A stretch of DNA of 64,000 nt from Microbacterium sp. SMR1 (GCF_003289625.1 NZ_QMBN01000003.1:1-64000); one strand, 5' to 3'. Positions 17,835 through 26,646 are shown, counted from the stretch's first letter. Notes: generated by a model from the letters alone, not told the origin. Translations and numbers: made by a program.

Positions 17835-18068
17835 TCAGGCGAAGCGAGCGGCCAGCTCGTCGATCTTGTCGGGACGGAAGCCCGACCAGTGGTCCTCGTC
17901 GGTGATGACGACGGGGGCCTGCAGGTAGCCGAGCGACTTGACGCGCTCGAGCGCCGCCGGGTCCTCGGAGAGGTCGAGGACGTCGTATTCGATGCCCTTC
18001 GAGTCCAGCGCACGGTACGTCGCGTTGCACTGCACGCAGGAGGGCTTGGTGTAGACCGTGATCGCCAT
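17835..18068 (-). CDS. nrdH: glutaredoxin-like NrdH
   Basis: A 77-residue thioredoxin-fold electron donor for NrdE with active site CVQC in YTKPSCVQCNAT and the conserved WSGFRPDKID loop that distinguishes NrdH from glutaredoxin. The ATG at 18068 gives the usual NrdH length. It is the first gene of nrdHIEF; its upstream region carries stem-loops and DnaA-box-like sites. Confidence 0.95.
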   Translation of the reverse strand: MAITVYTKPSCVQCNATYRALDSKGIEYDVLDLSEDPAALERVKSLGYLQAPVVITDEDHWSGFRPDKIDELAARFA

Positions 18069-18451
18069 GTCGAGTGTGGTTTCCCTTCGCTTCTTACGCA
18101 TCTCCGGCTGAGAACCTGCCGGAGCCTCAATACTACATATGGGTGCCGACATCGGGGGGCACCACAAGGGGTAGTAGTTACAAGTCTGTAGTTTTGCACC
18201 GCTCTCCCCAGGTACAACACATCTTGTCCACCGTTTCATCCACAGATCAGCGACTCGATCGAAGCCCGGTTCGACGCGTGATTCCGCGCTTCCGGGCGAC
18301 GTCGCGCGAGTCTGTCCACAGGTCGGACGCTAGACCGACCCACCGACATCCGATTCGGGCGGATCTCGTCGCATCGGCGTGTCGCGGGCGTGTCGCCGCG
18401 GCAGCCGCCTGGGCGTCGCCGACCGGGCTTCGGAATCGCTACCGTTGAGGG
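18069..18451. promoter_or_regulatory. nrdHIEF control region with DnaA-box-like sites
   Basis: No gene in these 383 bases. Three sequences one mismatch from a DnaA box occur: TTGTCCACC (18224-18232), TCATCCACA (18236-18244) and CTGTCCACA (18312-18320). Nearer nrdH, on the minus strand, are hairpins GGTGCC/GGCACC and CTCCGGC/GCCGGAG, and an 11-of-16 match to an NrdR box (ATACTACATATGGGTG, 18130-18145). The right end also holds the promoter of the divergent MFS gene. All sites are pattern matches only. Confidence 0.5.
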
Positions 18452-19657
18452 GTGGCGGGATACAGAGAACTGCTGCGCGCACCGGGTGTCGCGCGCATCA
18501 TCGCCGCACAGTTGACCGCTCGCTTTCCGAGCGGGATGACGAGCCTCGCCATCCTGCTCCACATCGAGCACGTGACCGGGTCCTACGGGTCGGCCGGTTT
18601 GGTCCTGGCGGCGACCTCAGTCGGACAGGCGATCGCAGGCCCGGTGACGAGTCGATGGATGGGCGTCTGGGGCATGCGGCGGGTGCTGACGCTGACGCTC
18701 GCCGTGTGCGCGGCGTCGATCGCTCTGCTCGCGGTGCTCGACGTGCCGCTCTGGGTCTACATGGCGCTCGGTCTCATCGCGGGCCTGTCGACCCCGCCGG
18801 TGCAGTCGGCCGTGCGCACGATCTACCCGAAGATGGTGACGTCGCGGCAGCTCACCCCCCTCTTCTCCCTCGACGCATCGCTGCAGGAGATCATCTGGAT
18901 CATCGCGCCGGTGCTCATCACCTTCGTCGCGCTGCAGGCCGGCACGGTGCCGGGGCTCCTGCTCGTCGTCGTCATCCTCATCGGCGGCGGCGCGTGGTTC
19001 ATCTCTTCGCCGGAGCTCGGACGCGTCCGCATCCCGCGCAGCCGGCGCAGCCTGGGCCGCGTGCTGCTCAAGCCGCCGGTCATGCTCGCGACCGCGACCG
19101 GCTTCCTCCTCATCGGCGCGTGCTCCGCGGTCGAAGCGGGCGTTGTCGCGTCGTTCGGTCACGGCGGACTCGAGTCCGGCCTCGTCCTCGCGGTCTTCGC
19201 CGTCGGCAGCCTGGCAGGCGGCCTGTCGTTCGGCCACATCCCGATCGGACGGTGGGCCATGGCTCGCCGCTTCCTCATCGTCACCGTCGGGCTGGCGGCG
19301 ACCATCTTCTCGCTCAACGCCTGGTGGCTCGGCGGCTCGCTGCTGGTCGCCGGCATCGGCATCGCGCCGGCGCTGGCGGTCATGTTCGCCATCACTTCGG
19401 CGAGCGTGAAGTTCAGCGAGACGGCCGAAGCCTACGGCTGGATCGGCACTGGGCAGCTCATCGGAGCCGCGGCGGGTTCCGCCATCGCCGGTTTCCTCAT
19501 CGACGGCGTGGGCCCGCAGGGCGCATATGTGGCCGCTACCCTGTTCGCCGTCGTCGGCCTCGTCGTCGCGGTGACGTGCGTGCAGTGGTTCCCCGACCTC
19601 CGCGGGCGTGACGCGTCACCCATTCCCGACACCGCACCGGTCCACACGATCACGTGA
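18452..19657 (+). CDS. MFS transporter
   Basis: A 401-residue major-facilitator protein with about twelve hydrophobic segments. It starts with GTG; the first cytoplasmic loop carries a motif-A-like GPVTSRWMGVWGMRRV and the central loop is basic (RVRIPRSRRSLGRV). A glutamate in TGFLLIGACSAVEAG lies in a membrane helix. The substrate is unknown; it resembles the DHA-type exporters of actinobacteria. It is divergent from nrdH. Confidence 0.86.
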   Translation: MAGYRELLRAPGVARIIAAQLTARFPSGMTSLAILLHIEHVTGSYGSAGLVLAATSVGQAIAGPVTSRWMGVWGMRRVLTLTLAVCAASIALLAVLDVPLWVYMALGLIAGLSTPPVQSAVRTIYPKMVTSRQLTPLFSLDASLQEIIWIIAPVLITFVALQAGTVPGLLLVVVILIGGGAWFISSPELGRVRIPRSRRSLGRVLLKPPVMLATATGFLLIGACSAVEAGVVASFGHGGLESGLVLAVFAVGSLAGGLSFGHIPIGRWAMARRFLIVTVGLAATIFSLNAWWLGGSLLVAGIGIAPALAVMFAITSASVKFSETAEAYGWIGTGQLIGAAAGSAIAGFLIDGVGPQGAYVAATLFAVVGLVVAVTCVQWFPDLRGRDASPIPDTAPVHTIT

Positions 19658-19681
19658 GGCTGGTTCCGCGCAGACGGTCGC

Positions 19682-20089
19682 TCAGTCGTTGACGCGCTGC
19701 AGCATCGCGAGGACGGCCGCCGCGTAGGCATCCTCGGGCTGCGGATGCTCGAACGCCAGCTCCTCGCCGGCGAACTCGATCTCCACGCGGTGAGTGTCTG
19801 CGAGCCGGCGCAGACTCCGGAAGCCGCCGCGGAGCATCTCACGCAGCTGGTCCTCACGGGGAAGCCATAGCGCCTCGTCGAGCGCGACGGAGTCGAGCGC
19901 CCACTCCGTCGTGCCGTTGAACGCGAGGATCGTCCCGGTCGGATAGCGCCGCGGTTCGATCGTCATCTCGCTGACGGTGAAGACGTCGGCCTCGAACTCC
20001 GGCTCGTTGAGCTGGAAGCGGTCTCCAGATGCCGGGCGCCAGACGAGCCCGGCCTCGCGCAGGGCGAGCGCGGCGTCGGTCGAGATCAT
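19682..20089 (-). CDS. conserved actinobacterial protein of unknown function (135 aa)
   Basis: A small soluble alpha/beta protein with an N-terminal STDAALALREAGLVWRPASG segment, a middle stretch EPRRYPTGTILAFNGTTEWA and an acidic C-terminal half. No catalytic motif is evident. Similar short proteins are sometimes labelled pilus assembly protein CpaE, but no CpaE ATPase domain is present here, so that name is not adopted. It is divergent from the acyl-CoA dehydrogenase gene with a 46-base gap. Confidence 0.75.
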   Translation of the reverse strand: MISTDAALALREAGLVWRPASGDRFQLNEPEFEADVFTVSEMTIEPRRYPTGTILAFNGTTEWALDSVALDEALWLPREDQLREMLRGGFRSLRRLADTHRVEIEFAGEELAFEHPQPEDAYAAAVLAMLQRVND

Positions 20090-20135
20090 GCCCCCATCCT
20101 GCACCAGGCGGCCCGCTGAGGAGGGCGGGAGCAGA

Positions 20136-21305
20136 ATGGATGCCGTGAGCGACTTCGACCCGGCCCGATACCTTCCCGACAGCCTCATCGAACGGATCCG
20201 CGGGCGAGCCGCGGGCGTCGACGCGGACAACGTCTTCCCCGACGAGGATCTCGCCGAGCTGCGAGAAGCCGGCTACCTCGGCATCCTCGTTCCGGAAAAG
20301 CTCGGCGGCGCGGGCTTGTCGCTCGCGCAGGCATCGGTTATGCAGCAGCGGCTGGCCGGTGCCGCGCCCGCGACAGCGCTCGCGATCAACATGCATCTCG
20401 TGTGGACCGGGGTCGCCAAGGTGCTCTCCGACCGCGGCGACGATGCCTTGCGCTTCGTGCAGGAGGGCGCCGCGGCCGGCGAGGTGTTCGCGTTCGGCAT
20501 CAGCGAGGCGGGCAACGACCTCGTCCTGTTCGGCAGCGACACCGTGGCCGAGCCGCAGTCCGACGGCGGGTACGCCTTCACGGGCACGAAGATCTTCACC
20601 TCGCTCGCTCCGGTGTGGGACCACCTCGGGCTGCACGGCCTCGACACCACGAGCGAGGACGCGCCGAAGATGGTGTTCGCCTTCGTCGACCGCACCGACG
20701 CGGTGCGCACGCGCGACGACTGGGACACCGTCGGCATGCGGGGGACGCAGTCGCGCACGACCGAGTTGCACGGCGCCATCGCATCACCCGACCGCGTCGT
20801 CCGTCGGCTCTCCCCCGGCCCGAACCCGGATCCGCTCGTCTTCGGCATCTTCTCGGTCTTCGAGCTGCTGCTCGCGTCGGTGTACACCGGCATCGCCCGA
20901 CGCGCTCTCGACGTCGCCGTCGTCGCCGCCCAGTCGCGCACCTCGAAGAAGACGGGGCTGGCGTACAGCCAGGATCCCGACATCCGCTGGCGCATCGCCG
21001 AGATGGCGCTCACGTACGACGGAATGCTGCCGCAGCTCGAGGCGATCGCGCGCGACATCGACGAGCGGGCCGATCACGGCGGCCTCTGGTTCGCGAAGCT
21101 CAGCGGGCTGAAGCACCGCGCCGTCACCTCGGCGAAGGCCGTCGTCGACGAGGCGATGCTGGTGGCGGGCGGGTCGTCGTACTTCTCCCGCTCCGAGCTC
21201 GGTCGCCTCTACCGTGACGTCGTAGCAGGGATGTTCCACCCTTCGGATCCGGAGTCCGCCCACAGCACCGTCGCCGCCGCCTGGCTCGGCCCTCTCACCC
21301 CCTGA
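20136..21305 (+). CDS. acyl-CoA dehydrogenase family protein
   Basis: A 389-residue flavoenzyme of the acyl-CoA dehydrogenase fold. The N-terminal helical domain, a FAD-binding middle region (FAFGISEAGND, GYAFTGTKIFTSLAPVWD, then MRGTQSRTTELHGA) and a C-terminal helical domain (GSSYFSRSELGRLYRDVVAGMFHPS) are in order. A GAGGAGGG ribosome site precedes the ATG at 20136. The usual catalytic Glu region is not clearly conserved, so the substrate, and whether it is a dehydrogenase or a flavin monooxygenase relative, is uncertain. Confidence 0.88.
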   Translation: MDAVSDFDPARYLPDSLIERIRGRAAGVDADNVFPDEDLAELREAGYLGILVPEKLGGAGLSLAQASVMQQRLAGAAPATALAINMHLVWTGVAKVLSDRGDDALRFVQEGAAAGEVFAFGISEAGNDLVLFGSDTVAEPQSDGGYAFTGTKIFTSLAPVWDHLGLHGLDTTSEDAPKMVFAFVDRTDAVRTRDDWDTVGMRGTQSRTTELHGAIASPDRVVRRLSPGPNPDPLVFGIFSVFELLLASVYTGIARRALDVAVVAAQSRTSKKTGLAYSQDPDIRWRIAEMALTYDGMLPQLEAIARDIDERADHGGLWFAKLSGLKHRAVTSAKAVVDEAMLVAGGSSYFSRSELGRLYRDVVAGMFHPSDPESAHSTVAAAWLGPLTP

Positions 21306-21330
21306 CCGGTCGCCCGCTCGGCCCGTGCCG

Positions 21331-21392
21331 GTCGAGTCGCCACAAAACGCGGATGCCGCGGCCCCCGGATCCGCACTTCCTGGCGACTCGAC
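21331..21392. repeat. long intergenic palindrome / bidirectional terminator
   Basis: Perfect outer arms GTCGAGTCGCCA (21331-21342) and TGGCGACTCGAC (21381-21392) enclose inner arms GCGGAT/ATCCGC (21349-21354 with 21369-21374). It lies between converging genes. The two-tier layout resembles the other long palindromes of this window. Confidence 0.7.
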
Positions 21393-21415
21393 GGTAGGCG
21401 GAGGGACGGATGCGG

Positions 21416-21688
21416 TCAGCGGGTCTCGAGGTCGTAGGCCTTGAGGAGCTCGGCGACGGCCTGCTCGCGGTCCGCGCCGCCGTTCTCGAACATGTGCGTC
21501 ACGTGGGTGCGGAGGTGGTTCTCGATGAGGAGCTTGTCGAGCGACGCGAGGGCCTTCTGGATGGCCCGTGACTGGGCGATGATGTCCATGCAGTAGTCCT
21601 CGTTCTCGATCATCCGGGCCAGCCCGCGGACCTGGCCTTCGAGGATGCTCGTGCGGCGCAGGGCTCGCTTCTGGATGTCGTCGATCAC
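21416..21688 (-). CDS. CsoR/RcnR-family metal- or thiol-sensing repressor
   Basis: A 90-residue all-helical DUF156 repressor. The DNA-contacting patch RRTSILEGQVRGLARMIENE is intact. The sensor residues read Cys33, His58 and His62: the CsoR second Cys is replaced by His, a pattern nearer to RcnR-type nickel/cobalt sensors than to copper sensors. The start is a GTG at 21688 without a strong RBS. No metal transporter is adjacent; the divergent neighbour is a DUF445 gene 59 bases away, which could be its target. Confidence 0.88.
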   Translation of the reverse strand: MIDDIQKRALRRTSILEGQVRGLARMIENEDYCMDIIAQSRAIQKALASLDKLLIENHLRTHVTHMFENGGADREQAVAELLKAYDLETR

Positions 21689-21747
21689 GCGGTCAGGATA
21701 CGCCGAGACCGGCCCCGCTCGGCGAAGCCCCGTGGGAGGATGACCGG

Positions 21748-23028
21748 ATGGCACGCACGCCGACCTCCCTGCTCTCCCCCGCCGACCAGGCTCGACGCCA
21801 GGGGCTGCGGCGGATGAAGGCCGTCGCCCTCGGCGCGTTGATCTTCATGGCGATCGTCTTCGCGATCTCCTTCCCCCTGCAGCAGACCGTCCCCGCGTTC
21901 GGCTATGTCCGCGCCGCCGCGGAGGGCGGCATGGTCGGAGCCCTCGCCGACTGGTTCGCCGTCACGGCGCTCTTCCGGCATCCGCTCGGCCTGCCCATCC
22001 CGCACACGGCGATCATCCCGCGGCGCAAGGACGAGATCGGCCACACCCTCGGCGAGTTCGTCGAGACGAACTTCCTCGAAGCGGGCGTCATCCGCGGCAA
22101 GCTCGAATCGATGGGCATCGCCGCCCGGCTCGGCGCGTGGCTACGGCGTCCCGAGAACGCGGAGCGCGTCTCCGCCGAGGCATCGGCGGCGGCATCCGGC
22201 ATCCTGACGGCGCTGAGCGACGACGAGGTGCAGGACCTGATCGAAGACCTGGCGCGCGAGCACCTCCTGGCCCCCTCCTGGGGGCCCTCGATCGGGGGAT
22301 GGCTCGAGCGCGTCGTCGGCGCCGGCGCCCACCACGGAGCCGTCGATCTCGCCATCGACAACATCGAGACCTGGCTCGTCGCCAACCGCTCGGTGTTCAC
22401 CGGGCTCGTCTCCCGCCGCCTGCCGTCGTGGTTGCCGTCGGTGGCAACACGGCTCGTCGACGACACCGTCTACCGCGAGGCGCTGACGTTCGTCGCGGCC
22501 GTGCGAAACGACCCCGAGCACCCGGCACGGAAGGCCATCGACGGCTACCTCGCTCGTCTCGCCGGCGATCTGCAGGGCGAGACCGAGACTGCGGCGCGGC
22601 TCGAGGCCGCCAAGGCGGCGGTCTTCGACAGTCCTCGCGTTCGCGCCCTGGCCGCCGAGGCGTGGGGCACGGCGAAGGCCGGTCTCGTCCGCTCGCTCGG
22701 CGACGCCGAGAGCCCGCTCCGCCGTCGCATCGCTGCCGCGCTCACCGAGGTCGGCGAACGCCTGTCGACCGAGACGGCACTGCAGCAGCGGATCGACGCG
22801 CGCGTCATCGACGCCGCCGCGACGCTCGTGGCCCGGCATCGGGCCGACATCGCCTCGGTGATCACCGAGACGGTCGAGCGCTGGGACGCTCAGGAGACGA
22901 CCGAGAAGATCGAGCTCATGGTCGGCCGCGACCTGCAGTACATCCGACTCAACGGCACGATCGTGGGATCGCTCGCCGGACTCGTCATCTACACGATCGC
23001 CCACGCGGTCTTCGGCGCGGGAGGATGA
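21748..23028 (+). CDS. DUF445 family membrane protein
   Basis: A 426-residue protein with an N-terminal membrane helix pair (MKAVALGALIFMAIVFAISF, then EGGMVGALADWFAVTALFRHP), the DUF445 signature LPIPHTAIIPRRKDEIG, long amphipathic helices and a final membrane helix (LNGTIVGSLAGLVIYTIAHAVF). The family is membrane-anchored with an extended periplasmic or cytoplasmic coiled region and has no known activity. It is followed 4 bases later by the histidine phosphatase gene, so both are probably in one operon. Confidence 0.88.
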   Translation: MARTPTSLLSPADQARRQGLRRMKAVALGALIFMAIVFAISFPLQQTVPAFGYVRAAAEGGMVGALADWFAVTALFRHPLGLPIPHTAIIPRRKDEIGHTLGEFVETNFLEAGVIRGKLESMGIAARLGAWLRRPENAERVSAEASAAASGILTALSDDEVQDLIEDLAREHLLAPSWGPSIGGWLERVVGAGAHHGAVDLAIDNIETWLVANRSVFTGLVSRRLPSWLPSVATRLVDDTVYREALTFVAAVRNDPEHPARKAIDGYLARLAGDLQGETETAARLEAAKAAVFDSPRVRALAAEAWGTAKAGLVRSLGDAESPLRRRIAAALTEVGERLSTETALQQRIDARVIDAAATLVARHRADIASVITETVERWDAQETTEKIELMVGRDLQYIRLNGTIVGSLAGLVIYTIAHAVFGAGG

Positions 23029-23032
23029 TTCC

Positions 23033-23506
23033 ATGACGACGCTCATCCTCGCGCGGCATGCCAAGAGCGACTGGGGCTCGCCCTCACTCGACGACCACGA
23101 CCGTCCGCTGAACGACCGCGGCATGCGCGACGCCCCCGCGATGGCTGAGCGGCTGGCGAGCACGGGCGTCGAGGTCGAGCGCATCCTCGCCTCGACCGCG
23201 CTTCGCGCTCGCACGACGGCGGCGGCCTTCGGTGCCGTGCTCGGGCTCGAACCCGAACTGCGCGACGAGCTCTACGGCGCCTCGGCGCGCGTGCTCCTCG
23301 ACGCGGCGAGCGGCAGCGGTGCGCGGTCGGTGCTCGTGGTGGCGCATGACCCGGGGATGACGGTGCTCGCCGAGCGCTTGTCGAACGGCGGCATCGGCGG
23401 GATGCCGACGTGCGCGGTGGCCACTTTCACGTGGCGGACCGACGACTGGGATGTCGCGACCGCGACCAACCCCGACGAATGGACCTTCGACAGCCCGAAG
23501 GGCTGA
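23033..23506 (+). CDS. SixA-like histidine phosphatase
   Basis: A 157-residue single-domain phosphatase of the SixA branch. It has the catalytic RHAKS motif at residues 8-12 (His9 is the phospho-acceptor), the ASTALRARTTAAA second Arg motif and the VVAHDPGM histidine motif near the C-terminus. SixA enzymes remove phosphate from phosphohistidine or small phosphoesters; the substrate here is unknown. It follows the DUF445 gene with a 4-base gap. Confidence 0.88.
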   Translation: MTTLILARHAKSDWGSPSLDDHDRPLNDRGMRDAPAMAERLASTGVEVERILASTALRARTTAAAFGAVLGLEPELRDELYGASARVLLDAASGSGARSVLVVAHDPGMTVLAERLSNGGIGGMPTCAVATFTWRTDDWDVATATNPDEWTFDSPKG

Positions 23507-23527
23507 GCCCGCGCTGGCGGCTCCGGC

Positions 23528-24010
23528 TCAGGCGACGGCGACGACCGTTCCGCCGGTGAGGCGCACCAGCTCGTCGAAGGTCAGCGGGAAGACGGTGTGC
23601 GGGGTGCCGCCGGCCGCCCAGATCTCGGCGTACTGCGCGAGGTCTTCGTCGATGAGCGTCGCGAGAGGTGCCGGGTGTCCCGTCGGCGCGACCCCGCCGA
23701 TCGCCTGTCCCGTCGCGGCGCGGACCTGCTCGACGCTCGCGCGCGTGATCGCGCTGCGCCCGGTGCGCTCGGCCAGTGCGGCCGTGTCGACGCGGTGCGC
23801 CCCGCTGGTCATGACCAGCAGCGGCTCGCCGTCGGACCAGAAGACCAGGCTGTTGGCGATCGCCCCCACCTCGACGCCGAGCGCCGCCGCGGCGAGGGCG
23901 GCCGTGGATGCGGCATCCGGCAGAACGACGATGTCGCCGAGGATGCCGGCAGCGCGCAGGGAGTCGTGGACGATTCGGCTTCGTGGAGGCAGATCGGTGG
24001 TCACGCTCAC
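23528..24010 (-). CDS. YbaK/ProX-type aminoacyl-tRNA deacylase
   Basis: A 160-residue editing-domain protein that hydrolyses mischarged aminoacyl-tRNA. Family landmarks are the ANSLVFWSDGEPLLVMTSGA strand pair, the Gln/Gly loop ATGQAIGGVAPTGHPAPL and the AGGTPHTVFPLTFDEL C-terminal region. The specific mispair is not predictable. It starts with GTG (24010, alternatively 24004) and lies on its own between plus-strand genes. Confidence 0.88.
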   Translation of the reverse strand: MSVTTDLPPRSRIVHDSLRAAGILGDIVVLPDAASTAALAAAALGVEVGAIANSLVFWSDGEPLLVMTSGAHRVDTAALAERTGRSAITRASVEQVRAATGQAIGGVAPTGHPAPLATLIDEDLAQYAEIWAAGGTPHTVFPLTFDELVRLTGGTVVAVA

Positions 24011-24098
24011 ACTCTAGAAGGGGCACAATGGGCTGGATGCCGCAACGCCGCGGCACGGAGAGCATGAGCCCACAAGGCTCCGCCGAAAGAGGATCGCG

Positions 24099-25169
24099 AT
24101 GACCCACGCCCTGCCCTTGCCCGATTTCACGCACGAGCGCGTGGAGGTGATCACGGGGCGGCGGAGCGGCCTCTTCATCGCCGCCGCGCTGCACTCCTCG
24201 GTGCTCGGCCCCGCCCTCGGTGGCGCCCGGGTGTGGACGTACCCGCACTGGAGCGACGCCCTCGGCGACGCCCTGCGCCTGTCGGCGGCGATGACGCTGA
24301 AGAACGCAGCCGCGGGTCTGGATGCCGGCGGCGGCAAGGCCGTGATTGGACTGCCTCCGGGAACCGTGCTCGACGCCGAGCGGCGCCGTGCCGCATTCCT
24401 CGACCTCGGTGACGCCGTCGAGTCGCTGGGCGGCCTGTACCGCACGGCCGAGGATGTCGGCTCGACCACCGACGACATGCTGACCGTCAGCGAGCGAACG
24501 GCACACGTCGTCGGTCTGCCCGACCGCGTGGGAGGCTCGGGCGAGCCTGCTGGCCCGACGAGCATCGGCGTGCACGCGTCGCTGCTCGCGACGCTCGAGC
24601 GCGCGACCGGTTCTCGCGAGGTCGCGGGACGGCGGGTCACGATCGCCGGGCTCGGCCAGGTGGGCAGCCGGTTGGCCGTGCAGCTCGCCGCCGAGGGAGC
24701 AGAGCTGACCGTGACCGATGTGAACCCGGCCAAGCGCGAGCTCGCGACGAGCCTGGGTGCCACGTGGATCGAGCCCGCGGAGGCTCATCTCGCCTCGGCC
24801 GACGTGTTCGTGCCAGCGGGCATCGGCGGGGTGCTGACCGACGAGGTGATCGACGCCCTCGATGCGCAGGCGGTGTGCGGACCGGCGAACAACCCGCTGG
24901 CGCACCGCTCCGGCGCCGACCGCCTGGCCGCCCGCGGCATCCTGTACGCCCCCGACTTCGTCGTGAACGCCGGCGGTGTCATCTACCTCGACCTCGCCGC
25001 GAAGCAGCGCGATCGCAGCGAGATCGCGACGCGCGTCGAGGGCATCGGCGACGTGCTGCGGCGCATCTTCGACGAGGCCGACGCGCGCGGTGTCACGCCG
25101 CTCGCCGCCGCGGAGTCGCTCGCCGCCGAACGCCTCGCCGCCGGGGCCGCCCGCGACGCCCTGGTCTGA
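24099..25169 (+). CDS. Leu/Val (branched-chain) amino acid dehydrogenase
   Basis: A 356-residue NAD-dependent oxidative deaminase of the Glu/Leu/Phe/Val dehydrogenase superfamily. Lys68 (MTLKNA) and the catalytic Lys80 (DAGGGKAVI) are in place, the nucleotide fold starts at TIAGLGQVGSRLA, and the loop CGPANNPLA precedes ILYAPDFVVNAGGVI. The Leu/Val/Phe branch is favoured by length and by the GGARVW motif. An AGAGGA ribosome site precedes the start. It ends just before a long palindrome. Confidence 0.9.
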   Translation: MTHALPLPDFTHERVEVITGRRSGLFIAAALHSSVLGPALGGARVWTYPHWSDALGDALRLSAAMTLKNAAAGLDAGGGKAVIGLPPGTVLDAERRRAAFLDLGDAVESLGGLYRTAEDVGSTTDDMLTVSERTAHVVGLPDRVGGSGEPAGPTSIGVHASLLATLERATGSREVAGRRVTIAGLGQVGSRLAVQLAAEGAELTVTDVNPAKRELATSLGATWIEPAEAHLASADVFVPAGIGGVLTDEVIDALDAQAVCGPANNPLAHRSGADRLAARGILYAPDFVVNAGGVIYLDLAAKQRDRSEIATRVEGIGDVLRRIFDEADARGVTPLAAAESLAAERLAAGAARDALV

Positions 25170-25177
25170 CCGCGTAA

Positions 25178-25259
25178 CCGGGATGCAAGGGATCGTGGCC
25201 GACACGTCGGCGGAACGGCATCCGCACCGGCGCGCCGCGCCCGATCCCTTGCATCCCGG
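25178..25259. repeat. 82-base intergenic palindrome
   Basis: Perfect 18-bp arms CCGGGATGCAAGGGATCG (25178-25195) and its complement (25242-25259) enclose a GC-rich centre that contains a further hairpin GCCGA/TCGGC. It lies between converging genes and may act as a terminator, but the length and perfection are unusual. Confidence 0.75.
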
Positions 25260-25287
25260 CACCATCATCCACGGGGCAGGCGGGGGC

Positions 25288-26646
25288 TCAGATCTGCAGG
25301 ATGGCGCGCGCGATCAGGAAGTACAGGATCAGGCCGCTGGCGTCGACGAAGGTCGTGATGAACGGGTTCGAGAAGACAGCGGGGTCCACCCGGATGGCCC
25401 GTGCGAGAAGGGGCATGACTCCCCCGACCGTCGCGGCCATCGTGCACACCGCGATCAGGGTCGCCCCGATGACGAGTCCGATGCGCGGCTCGTACACGAG
25501 CGACGTGACCGCGAACCCGACGAGCCCCAGGATGCTGCCGAGGAAGAATCCCACCCGCACCTCGCGGCTCAGCACCCGCACGACATCGCGGGGTCGCACA
25601 TCCCCCAGCGCGAGCGCACGCGTGACCGTCGTCGCCGCCTGGTTGCCGGTGTTACCGCCGGTTCCGATGAGCAGCGGGACGAACAGCGCGAGCACCGTGA
25701 TCTGGGCGAGCGTCGCCTCGAACGCAGACAGCACCTGCACGGTCAGGGTCGCTCCGACAGCCAGCACCAGCAGCCAGACGACGCGTGACCGCACGATCTG
25801 CAGGATCGGCGTCGAGAGGTAGGGCCGGCGCAGCGGCTCGGCGCCGCCCTGGCGCGCGGCATCCTCGCTCTCCTCGTGCTCCAGGATGCGGGCGGCGTCG
25901 TCGACCGTCAGGATGCCGACGAGCCGCTCCTCACTGTCGACGATGGGCAGCGCGAGCAGGCCCCGCTCGGTGCAGCGACGCGCGGCGGTCTCGGCGTCGT
26001 CGTCCACGCTCGCGGTCTGCGCGCTCTGCATGATGTCGCGGACGCCGGCGTCGGGGTCGGCGGCGAGCAGGTCGCGCAGGCTGACGACCCCGGCGACGCG
26101 ACGACCCGCGTCGACGACGGGGAGCGTGTACACCGTCTCGGCGTCGTGCAGACGCGCCCGCACCCGGTCGAGCGCGCCCGCGACCGTGCTGCCGATCGGA
26201 ACCGACACGAACTCCGGGCTCATGCGGCGCCCGATCGAGCCGCGACGGTAGCCGAGCACGGCGGCGGTCATCTCGCGCTCGTGAGCGGGAAGCCCGCGCA
26301 TCAGCCGGGATGCGAGCGATGCCGGCAGCTCGTCGACGAGCCAGGCGCGGTCGTCGGGGTCGAGGTCGCCGAAGATGTGCGCCACCTCGGCGTCGCGCAG
26401 GTCTCCGATGAGCTCCCCCTGCATGTTCGGCGAGAGCGCTTCGAAGACCTGCAGCGCGTGGTCCTTCGGCAGCAGCCGGTAGGCGACGGCGCGGCGACGA
26501 CCGTCGAGTCGCTCGAGCACCTCGGCGAGACGCTCGGGCTCGACGTCGGCGAGAGCGGCCGCGGCCGACGGCAGATCACCGCGCGACAGGGGCGCGGCGA
26601 TGCCGTCGACGACGATGGTCAGTTCGTTGATCTGCTCCGGAGTCAT
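25288..26646 (-). CDS. mgtE: magnesium transporter MgtE
   Basis: A 452-residue Mg2+ channel. The N-terminal superhelical domain (about 20-125, with LPKDHALQVFEALSPNMQGE), a pair of CBS domains (about 128-255, with VYTLPVVDAGRRVAGVVSLR) and a five-helix membrane domain (about 275-452) are in order. The pore motif GTGGNTGNQAATTVTRALAL and the terminal helix motif FVDASGLILYFLIAR are conserved. Start 26646 has GAGGAGGG 7 bases upstream, preferred over an ATG five codons earlier. The gene has a leader of more than 200 bases. Confidence 0.95.
   Translation of the reverse strand: MTPEQINELTIVVDGIAAPLSRGDLPSAAAALADVEPERLAEVLERLDGRRRAVAYRLLPKDHALQVFEALSPNMQGELIGDLRDAEVAHIFGDLDPDDRAWLVDELPASLASRLMRGLPAHEREMTAAVLGYRRGSIGRRMSPEFVSVPIGSTVAGALDRVRARLHDAETVYTLPVVDAGRRVAGVVSLRDLLAADPDAGVRDIMQSAQTASVDDDAETAARRCTERGLLALPIVDSEERLVGILTVDDAARILEHEESEDAARQGGAEPLRRPYLSTPILQIVRSRVVWLLVLAVGATLTVQVLSAFEATLAQITVLALFVPLLIGTGGNTGNQAATTVTRALALGDVRPRDVVRVLSREVRVGFFLGSILGLVGFAVTSLVYEPRIGLVIGATLIAVCTMAATVGGVMPLLARAIRVDPAVFSNPFITTFVDASGLILYFLIARAILQI

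Noticed and set aside
18130..18145. NrdR box upstream of nrdH as a firm call
   Set aside because: Only 11 of 16 bases match, and no correctly spaced second box was found, so it is mentioned only as a weak possibility.
19682..20089. Naming as pilus assembly protein CpaE
   Set aside because: No ATPase or response-regulator domain is present in these 135 residues, so a function is not claimed.
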